This document shows, in pieces, positions 1 to 9,727 of a stretch of DNA of 59,775 nt. The notes below the pieces were generated by a model. That model was not told the DNA's origin, made no database searches, and was given only the letters and a program-made list of their open reading frames with translations. The first letter of the stretch is position 1. Every line of letters starts with the position of its first letter. A program made the position numbers and the translations under genes. This DNA comes from Nitrospira sp. SB0662_bin_26 (GTDB lineage: Bacteria > Nitrospirota > Nitrospiria > Nitrospirales > UBA8639): NCBI GenBank assembly GCA_009840285.1, contig VXOF01000089.1, forward strand, positions 1 through 59,775. Direction: 5' to 3'.

Positions 1-2
1 GG

Positions 3-593
3 ACGCCGATGGTGTCGATCGTGGGGTACACCAACGCCGGGAAATCCACTTTGCTGAACACCTTGACTCGCAGCTGCGTTTCGGCCAAAGATCAGCCGTT
101 TGAAACCCTGGATACCGTCAAGCGACGACTCAGGCTTCATTCCGGCCGGCACGTGATTCTGACCGATACCGTGGGTTTCATTCGAGACCTGCCCCAGGAT
201 CTCCTGGAAGCCTTTCGGACGACGCTTGACGAGCTTCACCAGGCTGACGTACTGGTGCACGTCGTGGATGCGACCGCGCCGGATCGTGATCAGCAAATTC
301 AGGTGGTCGAAGGACTCCTGCATGAACTTGACCTGCAACACGTGACCCGGGTCCTCGTCATGAACAAATGCGATCAATTGCCGCCGGACGACGTGGACGT
401 GCTCGAACGGCGCTTTCAGGCCTGCCCTGAGCCTGCCCTGCCTGTCCTGAGCGGAGTCGAAGGAAGCATAGTCGAAGGGCGAAGTCGAAGGGCCTTGTGC
501 GTCTCCGCGCTTCGGAAAGAGACTTTGACCCCGTTGAAGGACGCGATTGCCGACGCCTTGGAATCCGGCGTGCCCGTAGCGGAGGCAGGGTGA
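3..593 (+). CDS. hflX: GTPase HflX, C-terminal part (5' truncated by window start)
   Basis: G1 motif GYTNAGKSTLLN, DTVGFIRDLP, NKCD; frame open to the window edge; repeat-derived in-frame segment PALPVLSGVEGSIVEGRSRR. Confidence 0.88.
   Translation, partial: TPMVSIVGYTNAGKSTLLNTLTRSCVSAKDQPFETLDTVKRRLRLHSGRHVILTDTVGFIRDLPQDLLEAFRTTLDELHQADVLVHVVDATAPDRDQQIQVVEGLLHELDLQHVTRVLVMNKCDQLPPDDVDVLERRFQACPEPALPVLSGVEGSIVEGRSRRALCVSALRKETLTPLKDAIADALESGVPVAEAG
421..496. repeat. Dispersed short repeat (GAGCGGAGTCGAAGG type), in frame within hflX
   Basis: cctgagcctgccctgcctgtcctgagcggagtcgaaggaagcatagtcgaagggcgaagtcgaaggg; related copies near 15139, 15715 and 31494. Confidence 0.7.
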
Positions 594-598
594 AGGAG

Positions 599-706
599 CA
601 TTGTGGATTGTGAATTGAGGATTTTGGATTGGGAAATGGCAGTGAAAAATCAAAAATCAGCAATCGGCAATCCAAAATCAACAATCCACAATCAAAAATC
701 CACAAC
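599..706. repeat. AT-rich imperfect inverted repeat (TTGTGGATT...GATTTTGGATTG / CAATCCAAAATC...AATCCACAA)
   Basis: Left arm attgtggattgtgaattgaggattttggattg and right arm caatccaaaatcaacaatccacaatcaaaaatccacaa are imperfectly complementary. Confidence 0.75.
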
Positions 707-1340
707 GACCCGTGCCCGGCGGATTCTGAAACGCCTGCGCACGCAGGGGACGAACGCGCCGGTGGAACTAAGCTACACCACCCCCTTTGAGTTGCTGGTG
801 GCGACGATCCTGTCGGCCCAATGTACGGATGAACGGGTGAACCGGGTAACGCCGGCGCTCTTCGCGGCCTATCCCGGGGCCCGGGAATTGGCCGGCGCAT
901 CCCAAGTGAAACTCGAAGCATTGATCAAACCAACGGGGTTTTACCGGAACAAGGCGCAACATCTGGTCAAGTGCAGTCAAGCCTTGGTGTCGCAGTTCCA
1001 AGGAGCCGTACCCAGGACCATGGAGGAATTGACGTCGTTACCCGGGATCGGCAGAAAGACCGCCAACGTGGTGTTGGGCGCCTGTTTCCGCGTGCCGGCG
1101 ATTGTCGTGGATACGCACGTGAAACGGGTGGCGCAACGTTTGCACCTGACCCGGAATACCGACCCCACCAAAATCGAGTTTGACTTGCAGGCGGTCTGGC
1201 CTGCCCGGGATTGGACCGATGGCTCGCAACGCATGTTGCTTCATGGCCGCTACGTATGCCTGGCGCGGAAGCCTCAATGCTCCGGCTGCGTGCTGTATGA
1301 AGACTGTCCGTGGGAAGGAAAGGTGTCGCGGCCATGTTGA
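603..1340 (+). CDS. nth: Endonuclease III
   Basis: HhH motif LPGIGRKTANVVLG, catalytic VDTHVKR, C-x6-C-x2-C-x5-C FeS motif (CLARKPQCSGCVLYEDC); N-terminal ~35 aa encoded by the repeat. Confidence 0.93.
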   Translation: MDCELRILDWEMAVKNQKSAIGNPKSTIHNQKSTTTRARRILKRLRTQGTNAPVELSYTTPFELLVATILSAQCTDERVNRVTPALFAAYPGARELAGASQVKLEALIKPTGFYRNKAQHLVKCSQALVSQFQGAVPRTMEELTSLPGIGRKTANVVLGACFRVPAIVVDTHVKRVAQRLHLTRNTDPTKIEFDLQAVWPARDWTDGSQRMLLHGRYVCLARKPQCSGCVLYEDCPWEGKVSRPC

Positions 1341-2206
1341 AAAGCATGACGGGTTTCGGCAAACGGGAGGGAACCAGTCACGGACTTGCCGTGACCGTGG
1401 AAGTCCGGTCGGTGAACCATCGATTCCGGGAAATCGTCCTTCGGGTGCCCAAGGGAGGGTTTGAGTGGGAAGAAGAATTGAAGGAGTTGGTGGCCGGAAC
1501 ATGTCGCCGGGGACGAATCGAACTTGTCGTGGTCTACGGGAAAGGCCATGAACGCGGCAAACACGTCACGCTGGATCGTCCCTTGGCGCGGCATTATTAT
1601 CGGGCTCTCAAGGATTTGCAGCGGGAGTTCCGGTTGGGAGGACAAATCGACGTCGAACTGTTGGCCTCATTCAGAGACATTTTTCGCGTTGCCGACATCC
1701 CGATCGACGACAAGCACCTGAACCGGGTGGTGAAGCGGCTCACGTCGGGAGCGCTTGCGGATCTCGATCGCATGCGGTCGAAAGAGGGGAAAGCCCTCCA
1801 GGTGGATATGGCGAAACGGCTGAAGCTGATTCGCGAGATGCACCGATCGATCGAACGCCGCCTGCCCCGCGTGGTCAAGGGCCTCCAGGAGCGTCTGCGG
1901 TTGCGCGTGCCTGCCTTGGCCGGAAGTGAGCAGGAAACCTGGTTCAACAAGGAATTAGCGCTCGTGTCCGATCGGTGCGACGTGACGGAAGAACTCACCC
2001 GGTTCCAAAGCCATGGCATTCAATTTGAAGAAATGATAAAAAAACGGGAGCCGGTCGGACGGCAGTTGGATTTTTTGTTGCAGGAAATGGGTCGCGAGGT
2101 GAATACGATCGGATCCAAGGCGAATGACGCGGAAATCGCCAAGCACGTTATCCAGCTCAAGAGTGAACTGGAAAAGATTCGCGAGCAGGTGCAAAATGTG
2201 GAATAG
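1334..2206 (+). CDS. yicC: YicC family protein
   Basis: MLKSMTGFGK start, C-terminal DFLLQEMGREVNTIGSKANDAEI typical of YicC; ATG overlaps the nth stop. Confidence 0.93.
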   Translation: MLKSMTGFGKREGTSHGLAVTVEVRSVNHRFREIVLRVPKGGFEWEEELKELVAGTCRRGRIELVVVYGKGHERGKHVTLDRPLARHYYRALKDLQREFRLGGQIDVELLASFRDIFRVADIPIDDKHLNRVVKRLTSGALADLDRMRSKEGKALQVDMAKRLKLIREMHRSIERRLPRVVKGLQERLRLRVPALAGSEQETWFNKELALVSDRCDVTEELTRFQSHGIQFEEMIKKREPVGRQLDFLLQEMGREVNTIGSKANDAEIAKHVIQLKSELEKIREQVQNVE

Positions 2207-2232
2207 AACACCTTGCGGAGAAGGAGTGACTG

Positions 2233-2874
2233 ATGTCGGCTAACGGTGTCATGGTTGTGGTGTCAGGCCCTTCCGGGGTCGGAAAGAGCACGTTGTGCAA
2301 GAACATCGTGACGCAAGTCCCGAGTACCACATTGTCGGTGTCTTATACGACCAGGAAGCCGAGACCGGGCGAGCGTGACGGGGTTGAGTATAGTTTTGTC
2401 GATGAGGCCACGTTTCAAGGTCTGGTTCAGGCGGAGGCATTCGTGGAGTGGGCCGAAGTGTACGGCAACAAGTACGGCACTCCGAAACAGCCGTTGTTGG
2501 CGGCCTTGCAAAAAGGGACCGACGTGTTGTTGGATATCGATGCGCAGGGGGCCAGGCAAATTATGGAACGCTTTGCCTGGGCCGTGTACGTGTTCGTGGC
2601 CCCGCCGTCGCTTGAGGTCCTTCGCAACCGGCTCTGCCGGCGGGCCAAGGATCCCCCGGAGGAAATCGAGCGTCGCCTGCAAAAAGCGAGTGATGAAATC
2701 GCCAATTTCAAAGCCTATCATTACTTCGTGCGGAATGACGAACTCCTGCAGGCGACGAAAGAATTGGAATCCATTATTTTGGCCGAACGGGTGAAGACCA
2801 ACCGGTTGGACCCTGACGTACTCGTGGAAAACGGGTTGATCGAATCCATGACGATGAAGAAGATTGCCACGTAA
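2233..2874 (+). CDS. gmk: Guanylate kinase
   Basis: VVSGPSGVGKSTLCK, SVSYTTRKPRPGERDGVEYSFV, DIDAQGARQIM. Confidence 0.96.
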   Translation: MSANGVMVVVSGPSGVGKSTLCKNIVTQVPSTTLSVSYTTRKPRPGERDGVEYSFVDEATFQGLVQAEAFVEWAEVYGNKYGTPKQPLLAALQKGTDVLLDIDAQGARQIMERFAWAVYVFVAPPSLEVLRNRLCRRAKDPPEEIERRLQKASDEIANFKAYHYFVRNDELLQATKELESIILAERVKTNRLDPDVLVENGLIESMTMKKIAT

Positions 2875-2900
2875 CCGTATTCACCAAAGGAGTTTCGATT

Positions 2901-3269
2901 ATGATTGATACGCTTCCTTTACTTCCGGACGATCGAGCCGGCAAGTTCGATTCCCGCTATCGAGTCGTGCTGGTTGCCGCTCAACGGGCAAAACAACTCA
3001 TGCGCGGGACCCCGCATGCACAAACGAGTAAATTCACCAAAGAAACCTCCATTGCGCTCGAGGAAGTGTTGGGAGACAACGTGGAGTATTTGATGGGACA
3101 AGAAGCGCGTGAGGCGCTTCGTGAAGCCAGGAAAAGCCTGGACCGTGAATTCGAACCGGCGTTGTTGGCGGAGGCTGATGAAGATGCCAAGGAAATCAAA
3201 AAGCAACTCAGCGTCTACGTTGACGATTCGCCAAATGAACCCGCCGGGGAAGCAGAGGCCGAGGGGTGA
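2901..3269 (+). CDS. rpoZ: DNA-directed RNA polymerase omega subunit
   Basis: SRYRVVLVAAQRAKQL...KETSIALEEV; position between gmk and coaBC. Confidence 0.9.
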   Translation: MIDTLPLLPDDRAGKFDSRYRVVLVAAQRAKQLMRGTPHAQTSKFTKETSIALEEVLGDNVEYLMGQEAREALREARKSLDREFEPALLAEADEDAKEIKKQLSVYVDDSPNEPAGEAEAEG

Positions 3270-4522
3270 GCGAAAAGGCGTTACACGGCAAACGAATCGT
3301 CCTTTGCGTGACGGGAAGCATTGCGGCCTATAAAGCCGTGTCCCTGCTCCGGACGCTGGTCGAGGAAGGGGCGGAGGTGTCCGTGGTCATGACGCCGTCC
3401 GCCACGCAGTTCGTGGCGCCGCTGACCTTCGAAGTGTTGTCCGGCCGGCCGGTGTTGAAACGGCTCTTTGCGGGTGACCAACCCATGCCGCACCTGCAGG
3501 TGACGGAAGACGCGGACCTGATCCTGGTGGCGCCGGCCACGGCGAACTCCCTGGCCAAATGTGCGTTGGGTTTGGCGGATGATCTGCTGGGGACGTTGTT
3601 CGTGTCCGCACGATGTCCCATTGTCATGGCCCCGGCCATGGACGTCGAAATGTGGGACCATCCTGCGGTGGCGGCGCATACGCGGACGTTGCGCGAGCGC
3701 GGGGTCATGGTGCTGGAACCGGAGGAAGGCCCGCTGGCGTCCGGCCTGATCGGGAAAGGCCGGTTGCCTGCCGAACACGTGATTCTGGATGCGGTGCGTG
3801 CCCGCCTGGCGCGTCTGCGGGACTGGTCCGGTCAACGGGTGCTCGTCTCGGCCGGCCCCACGCGGGAACCGATCGATGCGGTTCGCTTTATCACGAACGC
3901 CTCATCAGGAAAGATGGGATACGCGATGGCGGAAGCCGCGGCCCAACGGGGAGCCGAGGTGCTGCTCGTCAGCGGACCGACGGCATTGCCGTGTCCGCCC
4001 AACGTGACGCGCGTTTCGGTGGTGACGGCTGAAGAAATGGCTCAGGAGCTGGATGCCCGGTTCGCGTGGGCCACCGTCCTCGTGATGACCGCGGCGGTCG
4101 GAGACTTTCGACCCCGGAACCCTTCGTCCGAAAAGGTCAAGAAACACAAATGGACCGGCGAGTCCCTGGAACTCGAACGGACTCCGGACATCCTGCAAGC
4201 GTTGTCACGGAAACGGACGCACCACGTGCTCGTCGGCTTTGCCGCGGAATCCGAGGACCTGCTCGCCAACGGCCGCAAGAAGCTGCATCAAAAAGACCTC
4301 GATTTGCTGGTCGTGAACAGGATTACGGGGCCGCAATCGGCATTCGGCAACGAGACCAATGAAGTCATTCTCCTGCCTCGTCATGGAACGCCCATCGAAG
4401 TTGAACGCCTGCCGAAACGGTTCCTGGCCGACCGCATTTTGGATACGGTTCAGGAACAGTGTATCGGTTCCCCATCCTCTGGGTCTCAGCAACCCCATGA
4501 AGGAATCCGCCGGATTCAGTAG
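3266..4522 (+). CDS. coaBC: Bifunctional phosphopantothenoylcysteine decarboxylase / phosphopantothenate-cysteine ligase
   Basis: GKRIVLCVTGSIAAYKAVSLLR, APAMDVEMW, SAGPTREPIDAVRFITNASSGKMGYA; GTG start overlapping the rpoZ stop. Confidence 0.95.
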   Translation: MSEKALHGKRIVLCVTGSIAAYKAVSLLRTLVEEGAEVSVVMTPSATQFVAPLTFEVLSGRPVLKRLFAGDQPMPHLQVTEDADLILVAPATANSLAKCALGLADDLLGTLFVSARCPIVMAPAMDVEMWDHPAVAAHTRTLRERGVMVLEPEEGPLASGLIGKGRLPAEHVILDAVRARLARLRDWSGQRVLVSAGPTREPIDAVRFITNASSGKMGYAMAEAAAQRGAEVLLVSGPTALPCPPNVTRVSVVTAEEMAQELDARFAWATVLVMTAAVGDFRPRNPSSEKVKKHKWTGESLELERTPDILQALSRKRTHHVLVGFAAESEDLLANGRKKLHQKDLDLLVVNRITGPQSAFGNETNEVILLPRHGTPIEVERLPKRFLADRILDTVQEQCIGSPSSGSQQPHEGIRRIQ

Positions 4523-4601
4523 CGCCTCCAGCCCGTCCGCCTACAACATCATCCCCGGCAAGACAGTACCGTACTACCTGAGATGACAAAATGCATACAT
4601 T

Positions 4602-5114
4602 TTGACTATTTTTGGATCCATTATGAATCCTTTTAGCGGTATTTTGGCTCCATTTTGGCGCCATTTAGATTCTTTGTGTCATCAAGCGGTTCTTTGTGTG
4701 TTGGTGGCCCAACTCGGCGGTGGAGCGGTTTTCCCTTTGCAAGATGCGTACGGTCAAACGAGACTTGTCTTTGATGATTCTTCGTCTTCACAACGACCTG
4801 CCGTTGTCGAATTACCGGAACCCCTGCCTGAGTTCGACCCGGACAATCCACAAGCCATAGGGATCATTCTTGTCTTTCATCGTTGGCCTGACGACGAGGA
4901 CAAGAGAATCATTCTTGAAAAGGCCGCGGCAGCAGGCTTGACGAAGACCGACGAGATCTCTCGTTTCAAAATGTGGCTTTTTAAATGGAGCGAATGGCAA
5001 AAGGCGGCAGAGGCCGAGAAGGTCTGTCGCAGCCTGCCGGATCTTTCCTCCCTGGAGTACTGCGAGCCGGATTCTTTACTCGGCCCCGCAGCCGGCTTGT
5101 CAACGAATGAGTGA
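4602..5114 (+). CDS. Hypothetical exported or membrane-associated protein
   Basis: ORF with hydrophobic N-terminal segment; no recognised family; start uncertain (4623 ATG possible). Confidence 0.45.
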   Translation: MTIFGSIMNPFSGILAPFWRHLDSLCHQAVLCVLVAQLGGGAVFPLQDAYGQTRLVFDDSSSSQRPAVVELPEPLPEFDPDNPQAIGIILVFHRWPDDEDKRIILEKAAAAGLTKTDEISRFKMWLFKWSEWQKAAEAEKVCRSLPDLSSLEYCEPDSLLGPAAGLSTNE

Positions 5115-5208
5115 ACGCGTATCAGGGACAGTCTGAAGTTGGATGCCAAAAGTCATCGCGGGCTGCCCTGAAACCTGATGTCACCGCTCACGGGCGGACC
5201 TTAGCGGA

Positions 5209-6633
5209 TCAAGAGCCGTGGCGTTTCAGACAATACAAAACGCGCTTGCCGGTGGGCAGTTCGTGGCGGTCCACCAGTGAAAAGTGTTTGAAGGCTTCGG
5301 CTTCAAAGGCCGGCAGGTTGTACCAGGGATAGACGTCCTCCCGGTTGGCAAGGAGCTTTTTCACCATGGGATCCGATTTGGGCACAAACTCGATAACGAC
5401 ATATTTGGCTTCAACGACCAGCAGCAAATTGAAGACATACGCAAAGGGTACATTGTGTGTAAGGCAGAGATGATGCAGGAGGGCCAGTATCAACACAATC
5501 GTCGGCTTGCCCCGGTCGAGGAACCCTTGCCGCGCGAGGTTGTTCCACCCTAAGCCGGGCGAGGGGTTCGTCACATCCAGGACCAACGGCAAAATCCCCG
5601 AAATGTCGTTTTGTCGACAGTGCCGATAGAGGTGATTGACTGATTCCGGATCAGCGTCCGCCGCGATGACCAGATCAGAATATTTACGGGCAATTAAGGA
5701 GAATTCTCCTGTATTGCATCCAAGATCCCAAACGGAAAGAGGTCGTATGTTCTCCAAATGTTTTTCCACAAATCTTTGCTTAGCCTCAATTTCCGGAGAC
5801 GTATAGGAACGATTTTCGGAATACTCGACCCAGTGACGTTGGGACGACGACTGATGAAGTTGAGTCACCACTTTTTTTACGGCACGAACAAGCGCATTGA
5901 CATGATCCAGGGAAAACTTCAGTGATTGAAAGCTAGACTTCAGTGCCGGGTTGTCAGCTTGAAACCCCGTTTGGAAAAACGATTGGAGAAACACGTGTTT
6001 GAACATACCGGCTTTTCTCCAGCCCCACCTTCCGAGAAGAGATTTCATCACATGAAGAGGAATCCCTTCAAAATAACTTCTCAGTAATGGTTGGAAATCG
6101 ACGCCTTTGTGGGCCGCCAAAGCCAGGGGAAATAGGAACTGTTGGCAAAACTGCGTATAGCCTGCCCACGGTGTGCCAGGAACATATTTTGCTATTGAGA
6201 GGATATCAATAAAAATCGGGCGATGTCCCATAAATTGCATGTTATAGGAAGTCGCATCCTTTAGAGTAAACCCATGTTGCCCACTATGAAGCAGAAGATC
6301 CAGGGTGTGTAATGCGGCATCCTTCAACATGTCAAAGGACCATTCATAGGGATAGCTGATGAAGGGAATTCGGCTCTGTTCAATGATTCCTATAATCTCC
6401 GGGAACCTTTCGGCAATGGCACCCGCCGACTCAGTTTCCCACGTTCGAGTTATCCAACGTTCCTCCTCCAACCATTGACACAAAGGACTTTGGCGAAAGT
6501 CATGATACGAAGCCAACCCATCCTTCGTAAGTGCTCGAAACACCCGGTCGCCCTGAAAAAAAACAAACCCCTCGGGATCACGGTAGGATCCTGAAGCCCG
6601 CACGAGTTCCGGGATGGGCTCAGGGCTGGTCAT
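5209..6633 (-). CDS. NoeA-like class I SAM methyltransferase with kinase-like N-terminal domain
   Basis: MTase motif VWDLGCNTGEFSLIA; N-terminal block FISYPYEWSFDMLKDAALHTLDLLLHSGQHGFTLKDATSYNMQF..RPIFIDILSI. Confidence 0.8.
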   Translation of the reverse strand: MTSPEPIPELVRASGSYRDPEGFVFFQGDRVFRALTKDGLASYHDFRQSPLCQWLEEERWITRTWETESAGAIAERFPEIIGIIEQSRIPFISYPYEWSFDMLKDAALHTLDLLLHSGQHGFTLKDATSYNMQFMGHRPIFIDILSIAKYVPGTPWAGYTQFCQQFLFPLALAAHKGVDFQPLLRSYFEGIPLHVMKSLLGRWGWRKAGMFKHVFLQSFFQTGFQADNPALKSSFQSLKFSLDHVNALVRAVKKVVTQLHQSSSQRHWVEYSENRSYTSPEIEAKQRFVEKHLENIRPLSVWDLGCNTGEFSLIARKYSDLVIAADADPESVNHLYRHCRQNDISGILPLVLDVTNPSPGLGWNNLARQGFLDRGKPTIVLILALLHHLCLTHNVPFAYVFNLLLVVEAKYVVIEFVPKSDPMVKKLLANREDVYPWYNLPAFEAEAFKHFSLVDRHELPTGKRVLYCLKRHGS

Positions 6634-6850
6634 CTTTCTCCTTGCGGAAAAGCTTGGTGAGTTTGCCCCAATACAGTTTGACCAAGACCCCGATGCCGGC
6701 AATGCCGCCCAGTAATATTTGGACCAGCAAGCCTCCGGCCGACGGGTCAATGTAGGCTAGAGCATAGTCAGGCTCGATTATGACAACTCCTAGTAAAAGG
6801 GCTGCGATCGTATTTTGCATGGTCTTCATCCTCATATGAGTCACGGTCAC
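6620..6850 (-). CDS. Small membrane protein (YIDPSAGGLLVQILLGGIAGIGVLVKLYWGK family)
   Basis: Overlaps both neighbours (14 nt and 4 nt); signal or TM segments. Confidence 0.7.
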   Translation of the reverse strand: MTVTHMRMKTMQNTIAALLLGVVIIEPDYALAYIDPSAGGLLVQILLGGIAGIGVLVKLYWGKLTKLFRKEKDDQP

Positions 6851-8337
6851 TGAAGTGGCAACTGTCCTTGGCGTTTCACTCTTTCCATCTCGTCCAGTAA
6901 AATCTCAAAGAACTCGGCTGTATGAACAGGCTGCGGATTCACCACACCCCGTGTTTGTCCGGGTGACTTGAGCAAAAACGGCACACGGGCCACATGCTCA
7001 AGCTCAAGATGCCGACCGGGCTTGAGAGGGTCAAAACTTATGCCATGGTCGCTCATGATCACGATATATGATTGGTCATACAGTTCTTTGGCCTTGAGTT
7101 GAGCGACAAATTCTCCAAATAAGGAATCTGTATATGTCACCTGTTCTCTGTAAAATTGTTGCATTTCTTCGAGTTCGTCGCGACTCATTTCCCGTAGAGG
7201 ACCACCATCATATGCTCTTTGCCTAAGATCGCCGTTACTTTTAAATCGATAAGGAAAATGAGGCAAGCCCTCATGAATAAAGGTAAACGTGGGATGGTCG
7301 AAAGATTGCCCCATGCTGAGCGTACGAGTGATTGGGCGTCCCTGGAGAGCGAGTTGATCGGATTGCAGGAGAATCAGTCTTCGTAATTTCCTTCCTGCTT
7401 TGGTATCGCGTAATACCCCGGGGACAGATCTGCGCCACACACTGTTGGCCAAGTGGACATAGTCAGTAAATCCTCCTTCAAGATAAACCCGACACCGTTC
7501 AGCCACCTCCTTGAAAGCATGGCAATAGGGCAGGTAATTTCCAACGATGAATACTTCCATGTTTTGAGCGATGGACGAAAGATAATTTTGGGAATTGAAG
7601 TCGTATAAAAATTCTCCCTTAAAGTCGGTGACATCTTTCTTCCCCAAAAGCAAGGACGGAATGGCTCGTTCGGTCGATTTAAAGAGGGTCCGCGCATAAG
7701 GATACCACGTACTGGCCCGGGAGAATGTTGCCAAATTCGGAACAACGTTCACGTCAAACTTATCTCTCTCCAAACTTTGAACAAGCGAAAATTCATCGAA
7801 AATTATCCAAAAGACATGATGCCCATCCTCGTCCAAAGCAACCGGATCTACCCTGTCATGGGTGGACTCGATGTTGGCTTCCACTTCGCGCGCCTGAAGC
7901 ATGACCCGGCCAAAATTAAAGACTTCATACAAGAAAAGGAGGAAGAAAAACTGATGCACAAGAATGACCGTCTTTTTCTGTCCTCGTAAAAACCCTATCA
8001 CAGCCGGAGCAAGCATCACGACGCAAACGATGACGTACAGGGTTCTCATTCCGGAGGGAACCATAGTCAATTGAATCAGATGCAAAAAGGACACGATGCC
8101 TATAACCGTCAGAAATTTCTGAACACGTAGAGCAATCTTTTCACCTCCCCACCAATTCGCCAAAAACAGGGAAAAGCCCGCCACGAGTATTCCACCCCCG
8201 TAGACTGTCAAAAGGCAGGAAATGCAGACCGGTTCAAAGGGATGAGCTAAGATGTGACTGTTCAAGGGGACCATTAACGATAGCGTGACCACATTAATGG
8301 CAATAAGAACAGCCTCAAAAACTGAGCCTGAATTCAT
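6847..8337 (-). CDS. Membrane-anchored sulfatase-like / alkaline-phosphatase-superfamily protein
   Basis: N-terminal TM helices; FDEF, STERAIPSLLLGK (Thr in nucleophile position), SYIVIMSDHGISF. Confidence 0.8.
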   Translation of the reverse strand: MNSGSVFEAVLIAINVVTLSLMVPLNSHILAHPFEPVCISCLLTVYGGGILVAGFSLFLANWWGGEKIALRVQKFLTVIGIVSFLHLIQLTMVPSGMRTLYVIVCVVMLAPAVIGFLRGQKKTVILVHQFFFLLFLYEVFNFGRVMLQAREVEANIESTHDRVDPVALDEDGHHVFWIIFDEFSLVQSLERDKFDVNVVPNLATFSRASTWYPYARTLFKSTERAIPSLLLGKKDVTDFKGEFLYDFNSQNYLSSIAQNMEVFIVGNYLPYCHAFKEVAERCRVYLEGGFTDYVHLANSVWRRSVPGVLRDTKAGRKLRRLILLQSDQLALQGRPITRTLSMGQSFDHPTFTFIHEGLPHFPYRFKSNGDLRQRAYDGGPLREMSRDELEEMQQFYREQVTYTDSLFGEFVAQLKAKELYDQSYIVIMSDHGISFDPLKPGRHLELEHVARVPFLLKSPGQTRGVVNPQPVHTAEFFEILLDEMERVKRQGQLPLQ

Positions 8338-8625
8338 TGTTCCTCTCCTATTAGTGTTGGCGGCTGAAAAAAGTCGGAAAAGTTTTTTCGTGGCAGGTCG
8401 AATATATCAGAAAGCTCCTCTTATCACATGTCTCTTAAACGAGGAAGTTTACGGAATCTCCAAATCTTTGCATAAACTGATGGAGTGTTATACCATTTCC
8501 GAACCCATGAGATAGTTTCCAGCAACACCGTATTAAGACAGAAATTGTAATCCACCGAGCATGTAAAGCTCTTTCCTTTCCGTTCTGCAAAATTTCCCAG
8601 TTCATCGCTTCGACAGGGATTTCCG

Positions 8626-9693
8626 GTGAAAATTGCACAGGTGATGCTCGACCCAAATTATGGGGGTGCGCAAAGATATTTTGCAGATCTTTGTTTGGAA
8701 CTCGCCTGTAGGGGACATTCGGTATTATCCATAATCCGTAATAACAGCGCCGTAGAGTCTGAATTAAGCTCGATGGGAAATATAGAGGTGGCAGTTATCA
8801 ACAACCGGTTTGGGTGGTATGACCCATTTGCCGCAAATCAAATTCAAAGCGCACTCAACCGGTTTCAACCGAATATTGTCGAAACGCATTTGGCTCGTGC
8901 TGCGTTTCTCACAGGGAAAATCAAACCTGCCGGCAAGTGGCCGCTGATTGCCAAAACGCACAACAACATCAACGGCAAGTACTACCGGAAAATGGATGTC
9001 ATTGTTCCATTTACAGCGCAGGCCGCGAAATCGGAATACCACCGCAATATTCCCCAGCAAGAATTTGCTACGGTCATTCCCAACTTTTCGCGACTTAAAC
9101 CCGTGTCGGAAGTTGCAAATCCTACTCGAATGAATAAGGTTTTTGCGGCAGGTCGGTTTGTAAAGAAAAAGGGGTTTAGTATTTTGCTGGAAGCACTAGC
9201 CGAGTTGAAATCGACTGAAACAAATTTTTCGCTACAGATAGCCGGAGATGGTCCGGAATTCCACTCGCTAAAGGCACTGTCAACGGAATTGGGATTAAAC
9301 GAAAATGTGCAGTTTCTTGGCCACAGAAACGACATTCCGGATTTGATGAAGAATGCCGACCTGTTTGTACTCCCGTCTCTGAGAGAACCGTTTGGAATCA
9401 TTGTCCTGGAAGCAATGGCAATGGGAACTCCGATTATTTCGACCCGTTGTGAGGGTCCGCTCGAAATACTTGATGATCAATCAGCAATACTTGTCGACAA
9501 AGGTGAAAAGTCGGCACTCTTTCATGGACTGCGAAAAGCCCTACAAGACCCGGAAGGTTGTCGAATTCGGGCACAAAACGCGTTAACTGTATATAAAAGC
9601 TGCTATGCCGCCGATGCCGTCGTGCCAAAAATATTGACTCTTTATGATGATGTCATACAGAAGTTCGAATGCAAAAATGGCACTCGGCATTAA
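8626..9693 (+). CDS. Glycosyltransferase family 4
   Basis: YGGAQRYFADLCLELACRGH N-terminal motif; VLPSLREPFGIIVLEAMAMGTPIISTRCEGPLEIL. Confidence 0.9.
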   Translation: MKIAQVMLDPNYGGAQRYFADLCLELACRGHSVLSIIRNNSAVESELSSMGNIEVAVINNRFGWYDPFAANQIQSALNRFQPNIVETHLARAAFLTGKIKPAGKWPLIAKTHNNINGKYYRKMDVIVPFTAQAAKSEYHRNIPQQEFATVIPNFSRLKPVSEVANPTRMNKVFAAGRFVKKKGFSILLEALAELKSTETNFSLQIAGDGPEFHSLKALSTELGLNENVQFLGHRNDIPDLMKNADLFVLPSLREPFGIIVLEAMAMGTPIISTRCEGPLEILDDQSAILVDKGEKSALFHGLRKALQDPEGCRIRAQNALTVYKSCYAADAVVPKILTLYDDVIQKFECKNGTRH

Positions 9694-9727
9694 TTGCACG
9701 TAACCAATTCGATTTGCGCTTAAAATA

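Noticed and set aside
4575-4690. Small palindromes (AAAATGCATACATTTT, GGATCCATTATGAATCC) before the hypothetical gene
   Set aside because: Short, imperfect and AT-rich; no consistent structure could be supported by eye.
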